A stretch of DNA of 38,583 nt from Lysobacter antibioticus (GCF_000731095.1 NZ_JMTZ01000062.1:1-38583), one strand, 5' to 3'. Shown: positions 16,463 to 25,042, counted from the stretch's first letter. Made by a program: numbers and translations. Notes: generated by a model not told the origin, from the sequence alone.

Positions 16463-16774
16463 TCAGCTGGACAACCGGCCCAGCGAGCTGTCGAGCACGC
16501 GTTGCAGCTTGCGCGCCGCGCCGCTGATCGCTCCGCGCATGGTGTCGGCGTCTTCGGTCGCGGCCACCGGCGGGCGGCCCTCCAGACGCGCTTCCATGGT
16601 GCAATGTTTGTCGCCGCCGCCGGCCTTGGCGCCGTTGACGTCGCGCAGGTGGACTTCGACCCGGGTGACCTGGTCGCGGAACCGCGACAGGCTGTGGTCG
16701 ACCACGCCTTCGACGTGCTGGGCAAGCGACTGATCGCCGCGGAGATGGTGGTCGGTGTTGAGCTGTACCTTCAT
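16463..16774 (-). CDS. HPF/RaiA-like ribosome-associated protein
   Basis: A 103-residue protein starting MKVQLNTDHHLRGDQSLAQHVEGVV, with FRDQVTRVEVHLRDVNGAKAGGGDKHCTMEARLEGRPPV and a final helix DTMRGAISGAARKLQRVLDSSL. This is the beta-alpha-beta-beta-beta-alpha layout of hibernation-promoting/YfiA proteins, which bind the 30S A and P sites and silence ribosomes. It belongs to the short variant without the long-form dimerisation tail. A very strong AGGAGG site lies 7 bp before the ATG at 16772-16774, whereas the open frame to 17008 is a shadow. It is divergent from trhO. It is a paralogue-type HPF, not the copy normally found beside rpoN. Confidence 0.8.
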   Translation of the reverse strand: MKVQLNTDHHLRGDQSLAQHVEGVVDHSLSRFRDQVTRVEVHLRDVNGAKAGGGDKHCTMEARLEGRPPVAATEDADTMRGAISGAARKLQRVLDSSLGRLSS

Positions 16775-16807
16775 GCAAACGCCTCCTGATGGAGCAGTTG
16801 AGAGGGC

Positions 16808-16833
16808 AACGCCGCCGCCCTTGCGGCGGCGTT
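16808..16833. other. GC-rich hairpin in the raiA-like/trhO divergent gap
   Basis: Perfect 10-bp stem AACGCCGCCG / CGGCGGCGTT with a 6-nt loop, 34 bp upstream of the HPF-like gene on its transcribed strand. It could be a leader structure; terminator function is unlikely without a T-run. Confidence 0.4.
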
Positions 16834-16981
16834 TCACGCGGTCCGGGCCTGCTTGGCCGTCTTGTCTGGGCCGCGCAATTGATGGGACCGCGGTTTCCGC
16901 GGAAGGTTCGCGGCTCGGTTCAGGTCCGGCCCAGGGGCCGCATGTCAGGCTCGCGGAGGCGCCGCGCGGTAGAATGGCGGC

Positions 16982-17722
16982 ATGATCGTCAATATCGCCG
17001 CCTACCATTTCGCCGTTATCGACGACCCGCCGCAGCTAGCCACCTGGGTCCGTGAACAGGCCGAAGCCGGCGAGCTGCGCGGCACCGTGCTGGTTGCGGG
17101 CGAGGGCATCAACCTGTTCCTGGCCGGCGCCGCTGCGCCGATCGAGGCGCTGCTCGACGGCCTGCGCGCCGACCCGCGCTTTGCCGGTCTGGTCGTCAAG
17201 TACAGCCACAGCCGCAGCCAGCCGTTCGCCCGGCTCAAGGTCAAGCTGAAGAAGGAAATCATCGCCTTCCGCCGCGATAAGTCCTCGCCCTTGCACGAGC
17301 GCGCACCAACCGTGACGCCGGACACGCTTGCGCATTGGCTCGATCGCGGTCACGACGACGACGGCCGCCGGGTCGTATTGCTGGACACGCGCAACCGCGA
17401 AGAAGTCGATTACGGCAGCTTCGCCGACGCGCTGACCTTGCCGATCGACAATTTCACCGAACTGCCCGAGGCCTTGGCGCCGCACCGCGAGGCCTTGGCC
17501 GATGCGACCGTGGTCAGCTTCTGCACCGGCGGTATCCGCTGCGAAAAGGCCGCTTTGTGGCTGCGCGCCGACGGCATGGACAATCTGCTCCAGCTCGACG
17601 GCGGCATCCTCGGTTACTTCGAGCAGGTCGGCGGCCGTCATTACCAGGGCCGCTGTTTCGTGTTCGATGAACGCGTGGCGCTCGATCCGGCGCTGCAGCC
17701 CCTGCACGATGCGGCTGCCTGA
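16982..17722 (+). CDS. trhO: tRNA uridine-34 hydroxylase TrhO (rhodanese family)
   Basis: A 246-residue cytoplasmic enzyme. Family members use oxygen to make 5-hydroxyuridine at wobble position 34 of certain tRNAs. The N-terminal ferredoxin-like UPF0176 domain (INIAAYHF-like opening, LRGTVLVAGEGINLFLAG) is followed by a rhodanese domain with VVLLDTRNREEVDYGSF and the active-site loop C181-TGGIRC. The conserved GGILGYFEQVG motif and the Cys-containing GRCFVFDERVAL close the protein. It is the short xanthomonad form, lacking the C-terminal extension of the 350-residue E. coli protein. The ATG at 16982 begins right after a 207-bp divergent gap. Confidence 0.93.
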   Translation: MIVNIAAYHFAVIDDPPQLATWVREQAEAGELRGTVLVAGEGINLFLAGAAAPIEALLDGLRADPRFAGLVVKYSHSRSQPFARLKVKLKKEIIAFRRDKSSPLHERAPTVTPDTLAHWLDRGHDDDGRRVVLLDTRNREEVDYGSFADALTLPIDNFTELPEALAPHREALADATVVSFCTGGIRCEKAALWLRADGMDNLLQLDGGILGYFEQVGGRHYQGRCFVFDERVALDPALQPLHDAAA

Positions 17723-17906
17723 GCGCAGCCCACGGCCCGCGCGGCCTTACGAACTATTAACGGCCAACGGTTAGGCTGCGCGTTCGCGCCGCGCCGGCAC
17801 TTCGTGCGGGCTTCCCCCAGCGACGCGACACGGGCCTGCGTCGGCATTGCCGACGCATCCGCGACCTGCAGCAACCGAATCCAGGATTTTGCACAGAGGA
17901 CCCCTG

Positions 17907-18536
17907 ATGAACCGACGTCTGTTCCCCGCTTTGTCGACGCTCGCGCTCGCCGTCGTGGCGCTCGCCGCATGCGATCAAAGCGCGCCGGTCAACACTGCTG
18001 CCCCGCAGGAAACCACCGCGGCCCTGCCGCAGGCGCCGCAGGCGGTGCCCGACCCGAACGCCGAACCGGTCTCGCGCGCGGCCCCGCCGATGCTGCCGCC
18101 GGTCGCCCTGGGCACGTTCGAGCCCGGCAACCCGGTCGCCCAGGCGACCACCGGCAAACTCACCATCGACGATCTCGAACTCAAGGGCGAGAACGGTTCG
18201 CTGTACAAGACCGAACGCGTCGCGCTGGTGCGCGGCGGCGACCAATACACCGCCGGCGAAACCTACGGCGCGATCATGCAGGTCGAAGCCAGCCAGCCGA
18301 TCGAGCTGCGCCGCGTGATCGAGCAGGTGCCGCCGAAGGAAACCCCGGGCAACGCGTTCTGCGGCACCACCCCGACTGGTTTCATCGCGCTGGCCAAAGT
18401 CACCGAAAGCACCGGCGACGTGGTCAAGCTGATCGCGCTGCAGGGCAGCAACGTACCGGCCGCGACCGCCGAAGGCGTGGGCCTGTGCGCCTCGATGTTC
18501 TACATGGGCAAGGCGAGCGAGAAGCCGGCGGCCTGA
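17907..18536 (+). CDS. Hypothetical lipoprotein
   Basis: A 209-residue exported protein. The signal peptide ends in a lipobox L19-A-A-C22, so Cys22 should be lipidated. After a Pro/Ala-rich linker (about 23-60), a folded domain carries TIDDLELKGENGSLYKTERVALVRGGDQYTAGETYG and two further cysteines that may pair (NAFCGTT and VGLCASMF). No family was recognised. The ATG at 17907 has AGAGGA 7 bp upstream; the in-frame start at 17847 would spoil the signal peptide. It probably sits in the periplasm or outer membrane. Confidence 0.8.
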   Translation: MNRRLFPALSTLALAVVALAACDQSAPVNTAAPQETTAALPQAPQAVPDPNAEPVSRAAPPMLPPVALGTFEPGNPVAQATTGKLTIDDLELKGENGSLYKTERVALVRGGDQYTAGETYGAIMQVEASQPIELRRVIEQVPPKETPGNAFCGTTPTGFIALAKVTESTGDVVKLIALQGSNVPAATAEGVGLCASMFYMGKASEKPAA

Positions 18537-18620
18537 GCACCGGCGCGGCCGCGCCGGTGGTTTGCGCACGCTGATGAGCCATCACCGACAGGAGAGGCCT
18601 GACGGCCTTGGGAGATAACG

Positions 18621-18983
18621 ATGGACCGTTGTCGTGCGCTCGCGGCAGCGCTGGTTGTTGCCGGTCTGCTCCAGACCGGTCCCGTACCGGCAACCGAAAG
18701 CGTGCCGGAGAAGGACGTCGTCGTTACCAAGTCCAGTTTCAAAGGTATCTGGCCGCTGCCCTACGAGAGGGCGACGCTGACCTGCCGCCCCAGAGGGTAT
18801 GCGAATACGATGACCACGCCTGAGGGGAAGTTCGCCCTCAACGAGGCGGCCAAGGCGGAAGGATTTCCGGAGTTGAACACCTTGCACCTGAAGGGCCGGC
18901 AGGCATCCGACAGCAAGAGCGGTTTGGACAAGCTCGCCAAGGCGGCGGACGAGTTCTGCACGAGGAGCTGGTCGCGTTCTTGA
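18621..18983 (+). CDS. YebY-like DUF2511 secreted protein
   Basis: A 120-residue exported protein. The signal peptide covers about residues 1-24 (ALAAALVVAGLLQTGPVPA). The mature part has SSFKGIWPLPYERATLTCRP, then GKFALNEAAKAEGFPE, then a terminal Cys in ADEFCTRS. This matches the DUF2511/YebY layout of W-P-x-T/P...L-x-C...ALN-x-A-A and a late Cys, where the two cysteines pair. The periplasmic YebY family has been linked to copper handling in enterics; that role is not shown here. GGGAG precedes the ATG at 18621. The next gene begins 30 bp downstream and may be co-transcribed. Confidence 0.75.
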   Translation: MDRCRALAAALVVAGLLQTGPVPATESVPEKDVVVTKSSFKGIWPLPYERATLTCRPRGYANTMTTPEGKFALNEAAKAEGFPELNTLHLKGRQASDSKSGLDKLAKAADEFCTRSWSRS

Positions 18984-19013
18984 GGGCGCGCCAGGCCGAC
19001 AAGGGAGTGCTCG

Positions 19014-19442
19014 ATGCCGGACTCGGCCGACAAACAGGCGCTGTTGATCGGGTTGAAGCAGCACCTGGCAGCGGAAATACGCCGCATCCAGGCCAGGCTC
19101 GAAATCCAGGACAACTCGCAGGACAGAATTCATTTATCCGATTGCACGGATAACCTGCGTTCGCTCGAGCGTGCGCAGACCCCGGAGTCGTCGATTCTGG
19201 TGATCGAAATCGAAGAGAGCGAGTTCTATCTGGATCGGCTGAGCGACACCCGGAACTACCTGGACCTGGTGGCCAAGGTGCCTTATCCGCTGTCGGGAAC
19301 AGCACTGATCGGAGGCCGCGAGTACCGATTGTCGAAGCACTCGCAGTGGCACGAGAGCGTAGGCCCGGGTACGGAATTCAACGGCGCTTCGAGGCGCGAC
19401 GAGCGCTGGACGAGCCGCTTGGTCGTCAGGTCGAAGCTCTGA
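19014..19442 (+). CDS. Hypothetical protein, unrecognised
   Basis: A 142-residue soluble protein with no signal peptide. The N-terminus is helical and polar (KQALLIGLKQHLAAEIRRIQARLEIQD), possibly a short coiled coil. The middle holds SSILVIEIEESEFYLDRLSDTRNYLDLV and the C-terminus is basic. AAGGGAG lies before the ATG. Codon use looks less GC-biased than the flanking genes, which may indicate recent acquisition or weak expression. It is 30 bp behind the DUF2511 gene and convergent with the flavoprotein gene. No family was recognised. Confidence 0.6.
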   Translation: MPDSADKQALLIGLKQHLAAEIRRIQARLEIQDNSQDRIHLSDCTDNLRSLERAQTPESSILVIEIEESEFYLDRLSDTRNYLDLVAKVPYPLSGTALIGGREYRLSKHSQWHESVGPGTEFNGASRRDERWTSRLVVRSKL

Positions 19443-19471
19443 CGGGCCCGGCAGTTCCTCGATCGCTGGTC

Positions 19472-19491
19472 GCCGCGCCGCCTCGCGCGGC
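19472..19491. terminator. Hairpin between convergent genes
   Basis: 7-bp perfect stem GCCGCGC / GCGCGGC with a 6-nt loop in the 49-bp gap between two convergent genes, ending one base before the flavoprotein stop. It could act in both directions, but there is no T-run. Confidence 0.35.
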
Positions 19492-20775
19492 TCAGTCGCC
19501 CACGACTCCAAGCAGATGCCGCGCCGCGGCGCGGCCGGCGATCAAGCCGCTCGCGAAGCAGGCGGTCAGCAGGTAGCCGCCGGTCGGGGCTTCCCAATCG
19601 AGCATTTCGCCGGCGCAGAAGATCGCCGGCTTCGATGCTTCCAGGGTGGAATCGCCTTCGGCCGGCGCAAGCAGACGCAGTTGCGAATCCAAGGCTTCCA
19701 GCCGCACGCCGCCGGCGCTGCTGATCACTTCGGCGATCGGGCGCGCGCGCAACAGACGCAGCGGCAAGCGTTTGATCGTCTGCGCGACGACGGCCGGGTC
19801 GTTGAGGCCATCCTTGCCCAATACCTCGAACACCAGCGCGGCCTTGACCCCATCCAGGCCAGTCTGGCGCCGCAGATGCTCGCCGACGCTGCGGCCGCGG
19901 CGCGGCTGGGCGAAATCGCGTTGCAGGCGATCGAGTTCGCGACCGGGCGCCAGGTCCAGGCGCAACACCGTTTCGCCGTGCGCGGCGATGCGGTCGCGCA
20001 GGCCCGCCGACAAGGCATAGATCAGGCTGCCTTCGATGCCGGTCGCGGTGATCACGCATTCGCCCTGCAAGCTGTGTTCGCCGGCTTCGTCGTGCCAATG
20101 CGCGATCACCGGCTTGAGCGGTGCGCCGGCATGGCGGCTGGCGAAATGTGGGCTCCAGCCGATGTCGAAGCCGCAGTTCGAGGGTTGCAGCGGGGCGACG
20201 TCGATGCCGCGTTCGCTCAGCCACGGCGCCCAGGCGCCGTCGGAACCGAGTTCGGGCCAACTACCGCCGCCGAGCGCCAGCACCGTCGCCGCGGCTTGCA
20301 CCCGCGACTCGCCCTCGGGCGTGGCGAAACGCAGGGCGCCGTCCTCGCTCCAGCCGATCCAGCGGTGATGGACATGAAAGCGCACGCCGTCCTCGCGCAA
20401 CCTGCGCACCCAGCCGCGCAGCAGCGGCGCGGCCTTGCGGTCCATCGGGAACACTCGCCCGGAGGTGCCGACATAGGTGTCCACGCCGAAGCCGCGCGCC
20501 CATTCGCGCAAGGCTTCGCCGTCGAATTGATCGAGCCAGCGGCCGACCGCCTCGCTGCGCGCGCCGTAGCGGCGGTCGAAGGCCGGACGCGGTTCGCCGT
20601 GGGTGAGGTTGAGCCCGCCCTTGCCGGCGATCAGGAACTTGCGCCCGACCGAGCCCATGGCGTCGAACAGGTCCACCTCGACGCCCAGAGCGCGCGCGGT
20701 CTGCGCGGCCATCAGGCCGGCAGGGCCGCCGCCGATCACGACCAGGCCGGGCAGGGTGCTTGCGTTGACGGACAT
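19492..20775 (-). CDS. FAD-dependent flavoprotein, BaiN/HI0933 type (TIGR03862-like)
   Basis: A 427-residue protein. The N-terminal dinucleotide-binding loop is VVIGGGPAGLMAAQTARALG, followed by GRKFLIAGKGGLNLTHGE, characteristic of the HI0933/BaiN-type flavoproteins. Mid-protein are TSGRVFPMDRKAAPLLRGWVRRL and ALGGGSWPELGSDG. The C-terminus has the second FAD motif AIFCAGEMLDWEAPTGGYLLTACFASG. These match the TIGR03862 subgroup. The ATG at 20773-20775 is chosen because the upstream extension to 20913 overlaps the divergent gene's leader and is Arg-rich. The physiological substrate is unknown. It is divergent from the serine hydrolase gene. Confidence 0.9.
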   Translation of the reverse strand: MSVNASTLPGLVVIGGGPAGLMAAQTARALGVEVDLFDAMGSVGRKFLIAGKGGLNLTHGEPRPAFDRRYGARSEAVGRWLDQFDGEALREWARGFGVDTYVGTSGRVFPMDRKAAPLLRGWVRRLREDGVRFHVHHRWIGWSEDGALRFATPEGESRVQAAATVLALGGGSWPELGSDGAWAPWLSERGIDVAPLQPSNCGFDIGWSPHFASRHAGAPLKPVIAHWHDEAGEHSLQGECVITATGIEGSLIYALSAGLRDRIAAHGETVLRLDLAPGRELDRLQRDFAQPRRGRSVGEHLRRQTGLDGVKAALVFEVLGKDGLNDPAVVAQTIKRLPLRLLRARPIAEVISSAGGVRLEALDSQLRLLAPAEGDSTLEASKPAIFCAGEMLDWEAPTGGYLLTACFASGLIAGRAAARHLLGVVGD

Positions 20776-20915
20776 GGGCGGTAAGGCACGGCGGCGCGGT
20801 AGCGGCCGGCCATTATGCCGCCGCGGCGTGCGGGCCGCGCCCACGCACGACTTCCGACCTCTGGCGCCCGCCGCGACGATCGCCGAGAGTGGGCGTTTTT
20901 CCGGGAAGGACAACG

Positions 20916-22634
20916 ATGCGAGCCAACGACTGGAAGGCGCACGGCGCCGGTCTGCTGTTGTGCGTGAGCGCCGCCGGTGCGGCCGCGCAGGCGCCCGAAG
21001 CGGCGGCCGCGGCCGCGGCGCCGGCGCTGCCCGAGCAGTTGCAGGATTTCGACGCCTACGTCGAAGCGGTGCGCAAGCAGTTCGAGGTGCCCGGCATCGC
21101 GGTGGCGATCGTCAAGGACGGCCAGGTCGTGCTCGAACGCGGCTACGGTCTGCGCGAGATCGGCAAGCCCGAGCCGGTCGACGCCCACACCCTGTTCGCC
21201 ATCGCCTCCAATACCAAGGCCTTCACCGCCGCCGCGCTGTCGATGCTCGCCGACGAAGGCAAGCTCAGCCTCGACGACCGGGTGATCGACCGCTTGCCCT
21301 GGTTCCGCATGGCCGACCCCTACGTGACCCGCGAGATGCGCCTGCGCGATCTGCTCGCCCACCGCAGCGGCCTGGGCCTCGGCGCCGGCGACCTGCTGTA
21401 TTGGCCGGGCACCGACTACAGCAACGAGGAAGTCGCCCGCCGTCTTGCCGAAGTGCCTCTTAGCGGCGGCTTCCGCGGCCAGTACGCCTACGACAACATC
21501 CTCTACGGCGTCGCCCAACTGGTGATCGAGAAGGTCAGCGGCCAGAGCTATCGCGACTTCCTTGCCCAGCGCATCTTCGCCCCGCTCGGCATGGACGAGA
21601 CGCGCTACAACAGCGACGCCCTGCGCAGCGGCGACGCGGTCGCCAGCGGCCATTCCAAGGCCGATTTCAAGGATCTGCAGACCGCGCCGCGCATGACCTG
21701 GGCCAATGTCGCCGGCGCCGGAGGCCTGTACTCGAGCGTGCACGACATGAGCAAGTGGATGCGCGTGCAGCTCGACGGCGGGGTCTACGGGCGCGACGGC
21801 GACCAGGAGCGTCGCTTGTTCAGCGCCAAGCGCCAGCAGGCGATGTGGTCGGTGGTCACGCCGATGCCGATCGCCGAACCCTCGGTGCCGGAACTGGCGC
21901 CGGCGAAGCCGAATTTCGCCGGTTACGGCGAAGGCTGGCAGTTGACCGATTACCGCGGGCGCAAGTTGGTCTGGCATACCGGCGGCTGGCCCGGCATGGT
22001 CTCGCGGGTGACCCTGGTGCCGGAGCAAAAACTCGGAGTGGTGGTGCTGACCAACGCCGAACTCGGCGGCGCCTTCCAGGCGGTGACCATGCGCGCGCTC
22101 GATGCCTACCTGGGCGCGGGCAAGACCGACTGGAACGCGGCCTATGCCGCGGCCCTGGCCAAGAGCCGCAGCAAGGCCGACGACGACTGGAGCAAGCACG
22201 TCGCCGCGCGCGATGCGAACTCGAAGCCGTCGCTGCCGTTGCAGGCCTATGCCGGCACCTATCGCGACCCGTGGTACGGCGACGTCTTCGTCGAAGCGGC
22301 CGGCAACGGCCAATGGCGGCTGCGCTTCGGCCGCAGCAAGGATCTGGTCGGCGAACTCAGCCACTGGCAGCACGACACCTTCATCGTCCGCTGGAATCAG
22401 CGTTGGCTCAACGCCGATGCCTTCGTCAACTTCGCCCTGACCCCCGACGGCAAGGTGCGCGAAGTGCGGATGGAGGCGATCTCGCCGCTGACCGACTTCA
22501 GCTTCGACTTCCAGGACCTGCGCCTGGCGCCGGTGGCCGCCGCGGAAAAGGACACGGCTCCGCCTGCCCCTGCGCCTGCGGCGAAGGGCGCCCCGGTCAA
22601 GGCCGGCCCGGCCGCGGGCAAGCGCGAGGGTTGA
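20916..22634 (+). CDS. Serine beta-lactamase-like hydrolase (class C / peptidase S12 family)
   Basis: A 572-residue exported enzyme. The signal peptide ends near AAGAAAQA. The S12 domain has S98-N-T-K (SxxK nucleophile motif), Tyr in YAYDNILYG (YxN motif) and HTGGW (the H/KxG motif), with LLAHRSGL between them. About residues 440-545 resemble a DUF3471-type domain often fused to these esterases (AYAGTYRDPWYGDVFVE). The tail is Ala/Pro-rich (APAPAAKGAP). The family includes D-aminopeptidases, esterases and EstB-like hydrolases, so resistance to beta-lactams should not be assumed. GGAAGGA precedes the ATG at 20916. Confidence 0.9.
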   Translation: MRANDWKAHGAGLLLCVSAAGAAAQAPEAAAAAAAPALPEQLQDFDAYVEAVRKQFEVPGIAVAIVKDGQVVLERGYGLREIGKPEPVDAHTLFAIASNTKAFTAAALSMLADEGKLSLDDRVIDRLPWFRMADPYVTREMRLRDLLAHRSGLGLGAGDLLYWPGTDYSNEEVARRLAEVPLSGGFRGQYAYDNILYGVAQLVIEKVSGQSYRDFLAQRIFAPLGMDETRYNSDALRSGDAVASGHSKADFKDLQTAPRMTWANVAGAGGLYSSVHDMSKWMRVQLDGGVYGRDGDQERRLFSAKRQQAMWSVVTPMPIAEPSVPELAPAKPNFAGYGEGWQLTDYRGRKLVWHTGGWPGMVSRVTLVPEQKLGVVVLTNAELGGAFQAVTMRALDAYLGAGKTDWNAAYAAALAKSRSKADDDWSKHVAARDANSKPSLPLQAYAGTYRDPWYGDVFVEAAGNGQWRLRFGRSKDLVGELSHWQHDTFIVRWNQRWLNADAFVNFALTPDGKVREVRMEAISPLTDFSFDFQDLRLAPVAAAEKDTAPPAPAPAAKGAPVKAGPAAGKREG

Positions 22635-22854
22635 GCGAAGCGACGACGTCATCGGAGCCACGGACGCCGCACGCAGCCGTCATGGCCTACCAAGCCTGTG
22701 CGACGCTCCAGGTAAAGCGGGAGTGGGTCGCGATCCGACGACCGGCAGTGTTTTCCTGGCCGGGCGAGGTAGGGGGGCGGCGATCCTGTCTCGTTGTTAG
22801 CTAGGACTGGGTACCCGGTCGTCCCCGCCTGCATGTCTCCAGGATGCCGGCGGC

Positions 22855-22939
22855 AGCTTGTGGCGCATAGGGACCGTGCCCATTGCGTCACTTAAGGCCC
22901 TGCATCGCTGTGTCCCGCGATGCAGGGCCTTCTTCATTG
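22855..22939. repeat. Two-hairpin dispersed element, copy A
   Basis: 85 bp from AGCTTGTGGCGCA to CTTCTTCATTG, matching copy B at 25043-25126 along its whole length with one indel and a few substitutions, most of them in the loop of the second hairpin. Confidence 0.9.
22894..22931 (+). terminator. Strong terminator-like hairpin in element copy A
   Basis: Perfect 15-bp stem AAGGCCCTGCATCGC / GCGATGCAGGGCCTT with an 8-nt loop, followed by CTTCATT, in the gap between convergent genes and able to act in both directions. Confidence 0.75.
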
Positions 22940-22971
22940 CGCGGCCGGATTGCGCAGGGCCGGCGCCGTCC

Positions 22972-23904
22972 TCAGGCGAACGCGGCGCGCAAGGCCGCCG
23001 CGGCTTGCTCCAGGGCCGCATCGGCGTCGTCGTTCTTGCCTTGCTGCAACAGGAAGCCGTGGATCTGCCCGTCCCAGCGCTGCAGGCGCGTGGGCACGCC
23101 GGCCTCGGACAGCGCCTGCGCATAGGCCTCGGCCTCGTCGCGCAGCACGTCGTACTCGGCGCTGAATACGGTCGCGTCGGCGAGACCGCGCAGATCCTGC
23201 GAACGCAGTGGCGAGGCACGCGGATCGGCCGGGTCGGCATCGGCAAGGTACTGGCGCCAGTACCAATGCATCATCGGCGCGCTGAGGAAATAGCCTTCGG
23301 CGAACTCGCGATAGGACGGCCGGTCGCAAGCGGTGTCGAGCACCGGATACAACAACAACTGATGGCGCAAACGCAGCCCGTCGCGCGAGGCACGCTGCGC
23401 GAGCGCGGCGGCGAAATTGCCGCCGGAGCTGTCGCCGGCGACGGCGATGCGTTCGTCGTCGCCGCCGATCGCGGCCGCCTGACCATACGCCCACAGCAAG
23501 GCGGCATGAGCGTCGTCGAGCCCGGCCGGAAACGGCGCCTCGGGAGCGAGACGGTAGTCGACCGAGATCACCAGGGTGCGCGCCAACGCGGCCAAGGTGC
23601 GGCACAGGCCGTCGGTGGTGTCGGGGCTGCCGAGGACGAAGCCGCCACCGTGCAGGTATAAGGTCATCGGCCATCGCGGCGGATCGGACGCCACGCGCTC
23701 AGGGCGGTACAGACGTACCGGGATGGAGCCGCTGGGGCCCGTGATCGCATGCTCCTCGATCCGTACGTCGGCGCGCGGCGGCGCGGACGGAGCGGGCAAG
23801 ACGAAATCGGCGCGCAGTCGGGCGGCCTCGAGGCGCTCGAAGTCGAGTGCCGGGCCATCGGCATAGGCATCGATCATGGCGCGGGCTTGTGGGTGCAGAG
23901 GCAT
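22972..23904 (-). CDS. Alpha/beta hydrolase, HSL-type esterase
   Basis: A 310-residue enzyme of the hormone-sensitive-lipase/family IV esterases. Oxyanion-hole motif LHGGGFVLGS is followed by VDYRLAPEAPFPAGLDDAHAAL, the nucleophile elbow GDS159-SGG, an acid region with AEYDVLRDEAEAYA and a catalytic His in QIHGFLL. The ATG at 23902-23904 (MPLHPQARAMIDAYAD) matches family N-termini; a longer open frame to 24180 is Arg/Pro-rich and unlikely. No signal peptide is seen, so it is probably cytoplasmic. The substrate is probably a short-chain ester, from family knowledge only. Confidence 0.92.
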   Translation of the reverse strand: MPLHPQARAMIDAYADGPALDFERLEAARLRADFVLPAPSAPPRADVRIEEHAITGPSGSIPVRLYRPERVASDPPRWPMTLYLHGGGFVLGSPDTTDGLCRTLAALARTLVISVDYRLAPEAPFPAGLDDAHAALLWAYGQAAAIGGDDERIAVAGDSSGGNFAAALAQRASRDGLRLRHQLLLYPVLDTACDRPSYREFAEGYFLSAPMMHWYWRQYLADADPADPRASPLRSQDLRGLADATVFSAEYDVLRDEAEAYAQALSEAGVPTRLQRWDGQIHGFLLQQGKNDDADAALEQAAAALRAAFA

Positions 23905-24249
23905 GGCGGTTCCGAAACGGGGAAGGTCCGCGCAAGCTACGCGCGCCGCAATCGGCGATAAACGCTGCAGCAATCCGGACATATCGGAACGAGGCGCCGT
24001 AATCGCGGGGCGGGCTTGGGGCGCTGCCGCCGCGGCTGTCTGTGTGACCACGGCGTTTGTCCCGAGGCGGGGCGAACCGCTCGGTAGGGGCCCTGATGCC
24101 GTAAGCGATGCAGGAGGCACGTCGGCGGACGGGTCGGCAGGCAATGGAGTTCGCCGCCGTGAGCTCTGCGCAACGACCACGGACGAGAGGCCTTGATCCG
24201 GACGCTGAGGGGCCGGATGCTTCGCTCAGGCATCGGCCCAGGGACCGGC
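23905..24249. other. Divergent intergenic region, nothing recognised
   Basis: 345 bp between the esterase and the cold-shock fusion gene. It must hold both promoters, but I could not assign boxes with confidence and saw no repeat or RNA gene. Confidence 0.5.
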
Positions 24250-24876
24250 ATGCGAACTCACGGCACCTTGATCAAATGGAACGATGAGCGGGGGTTCGGA
24301 TTCATCGCCCCGGCCCAGGGCGGCGACGAGCTGTTCGTGCATATCTCCGAGTTCAACCGCCGCGGCGTCAGGCCTGCACTCAACGAATTGGTTTCCTTCG
24401 AGGTTCGTACTAAGAGCGACGGCAAGCGCGAGGCCGTCCGGGTCATGCGGGCAGGCGAGGGCAGGCGGACGGCATCGGCGCGACGTCGCGATTCGGGCGC
24501 TCCTGCGCGAAGCGGGATCGGTATCGTGGCCCTGGCGATCGCGGCCATCGTCGCGGTCGGCGGATACGTCTACAGCCGCTCGACGCCGCCGCATCCGGAT
24601 GGCATCGAGCCCATACGCCCGGCGGCATCCGCATCGCCGGCCGCGTCGCTACGGGAATCGGTGGTGGCCCCCGCGCCGGACTCGGCATCCTCATCCGGGC
24701 CTGCGTCGGTACGGTCGTCGACGCAGTCGTCGCAGGGTTTCGTTTGCGATGGCCGTCAGCATTGTTCGCAGATGAGTTCGTGCGCCGAGGCCGAGTATTT
24801 TCTTCGCCATTGTCCCGATACGAAAATGGACGGCGATGGCGACGGAGAACCTTGCGAGCAACAGTGTCCGCGCTAG
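24250..24876 (+). CDS. Cold-shock domain / membrane / excalibur fusion protein
   Basis: A 208-residue protein in three parts. Residues 1-70 are a cold-shock domain with GTLIKWNDERGFGFI (RNP1-like) and ELFVHISEFN (RNP2-like), which bind single-stranded nucleic acid. After a basic linker, about residues 92-112 form one membrane helix (IGIVALAIAAIVAVGGYVY). A Ser/Pro-rich spacer leads to a C-terminal excalibur domain with FVCDGRQHCSQMSSCAEAEYFLRHCPDTKMDGDGDGEPCEQQC, a Cys-rich calcium-binding motif with DxDxDG. The likely topology is cytoplasmic cold-shock domain and periplasmic excalibur domain. The ATG at 24250 starts directly at the domain; an upstream start at 24193 is possible. Domain calls are firm, the function is not known. 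Confidence 0.88.
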   Translation: MRTHGTLIKWNDERGFGFIAPAQGGDELFVHISEFNRRGVRPALNELVSFEVRTKSDGKREAVRVMRAGEGRRTASARRRDSGAPARSGIGIVALAIAAIVAVGGYVYSRSTPPHPDGIEPIRPAASASPAASLRESVVAPAPDSASSSGPASVRSSTQSSQGFVCDGRQHCSQMSSCAEAEYFLRHCPDTKMDGDGDGEPCEQQCPR

Positions 24877-24956
24877 CGATGGATGCGCAGGTGCGTCGTG
24901 GCATACGAGCATCGGTGCGGGCTCTGCCGGGCAGTCGCGGTGATTCGTAGTTGGTC

Positions 24957-25036
24957 AACCCCGCGCAGGCGGGGATCCGGAGACTTCGGAGTCGTGCCGC
25001 GATACAGCCCTGGATCCCCGCCTTCGCGGGGATGAC
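24957..25036. repeat. Inverted pair of xanthomonad dispersed palindromes
   Basis: CCCCGCGCAGGCGGGGATCC on the left and GGATCCCCGCCTTCGCGGGG on the right flank about 30 bp, giving a small MITE-like unit. It is related to the copy at 15532-15549. Confidence 0.75.
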
Positions 25037-25042
25037 GGCGGG

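Larger units (their letters stand above)
22635..22971. other. Convergent gap with two-hairpin repeat element
   Basis: 337 bp between convergent genes. The last third is copy A of the 84/85-bp element. The first 200 bp show nothing recognisable. Confidence 0.55.

Noticed and set aside
20916-22634. Beta-lactam resistance gene
   Set aside because: The SxxK, YxN and HxG motifs and the C-terminal domain fit the broad S12 esterase/peptidase group. The sequence does not show true AmpC features.
20736-22661. 641-residue minus-strand open frame
   Set aside because: It is antisense to the serine hydrolase, which has all three catalytic motifs.
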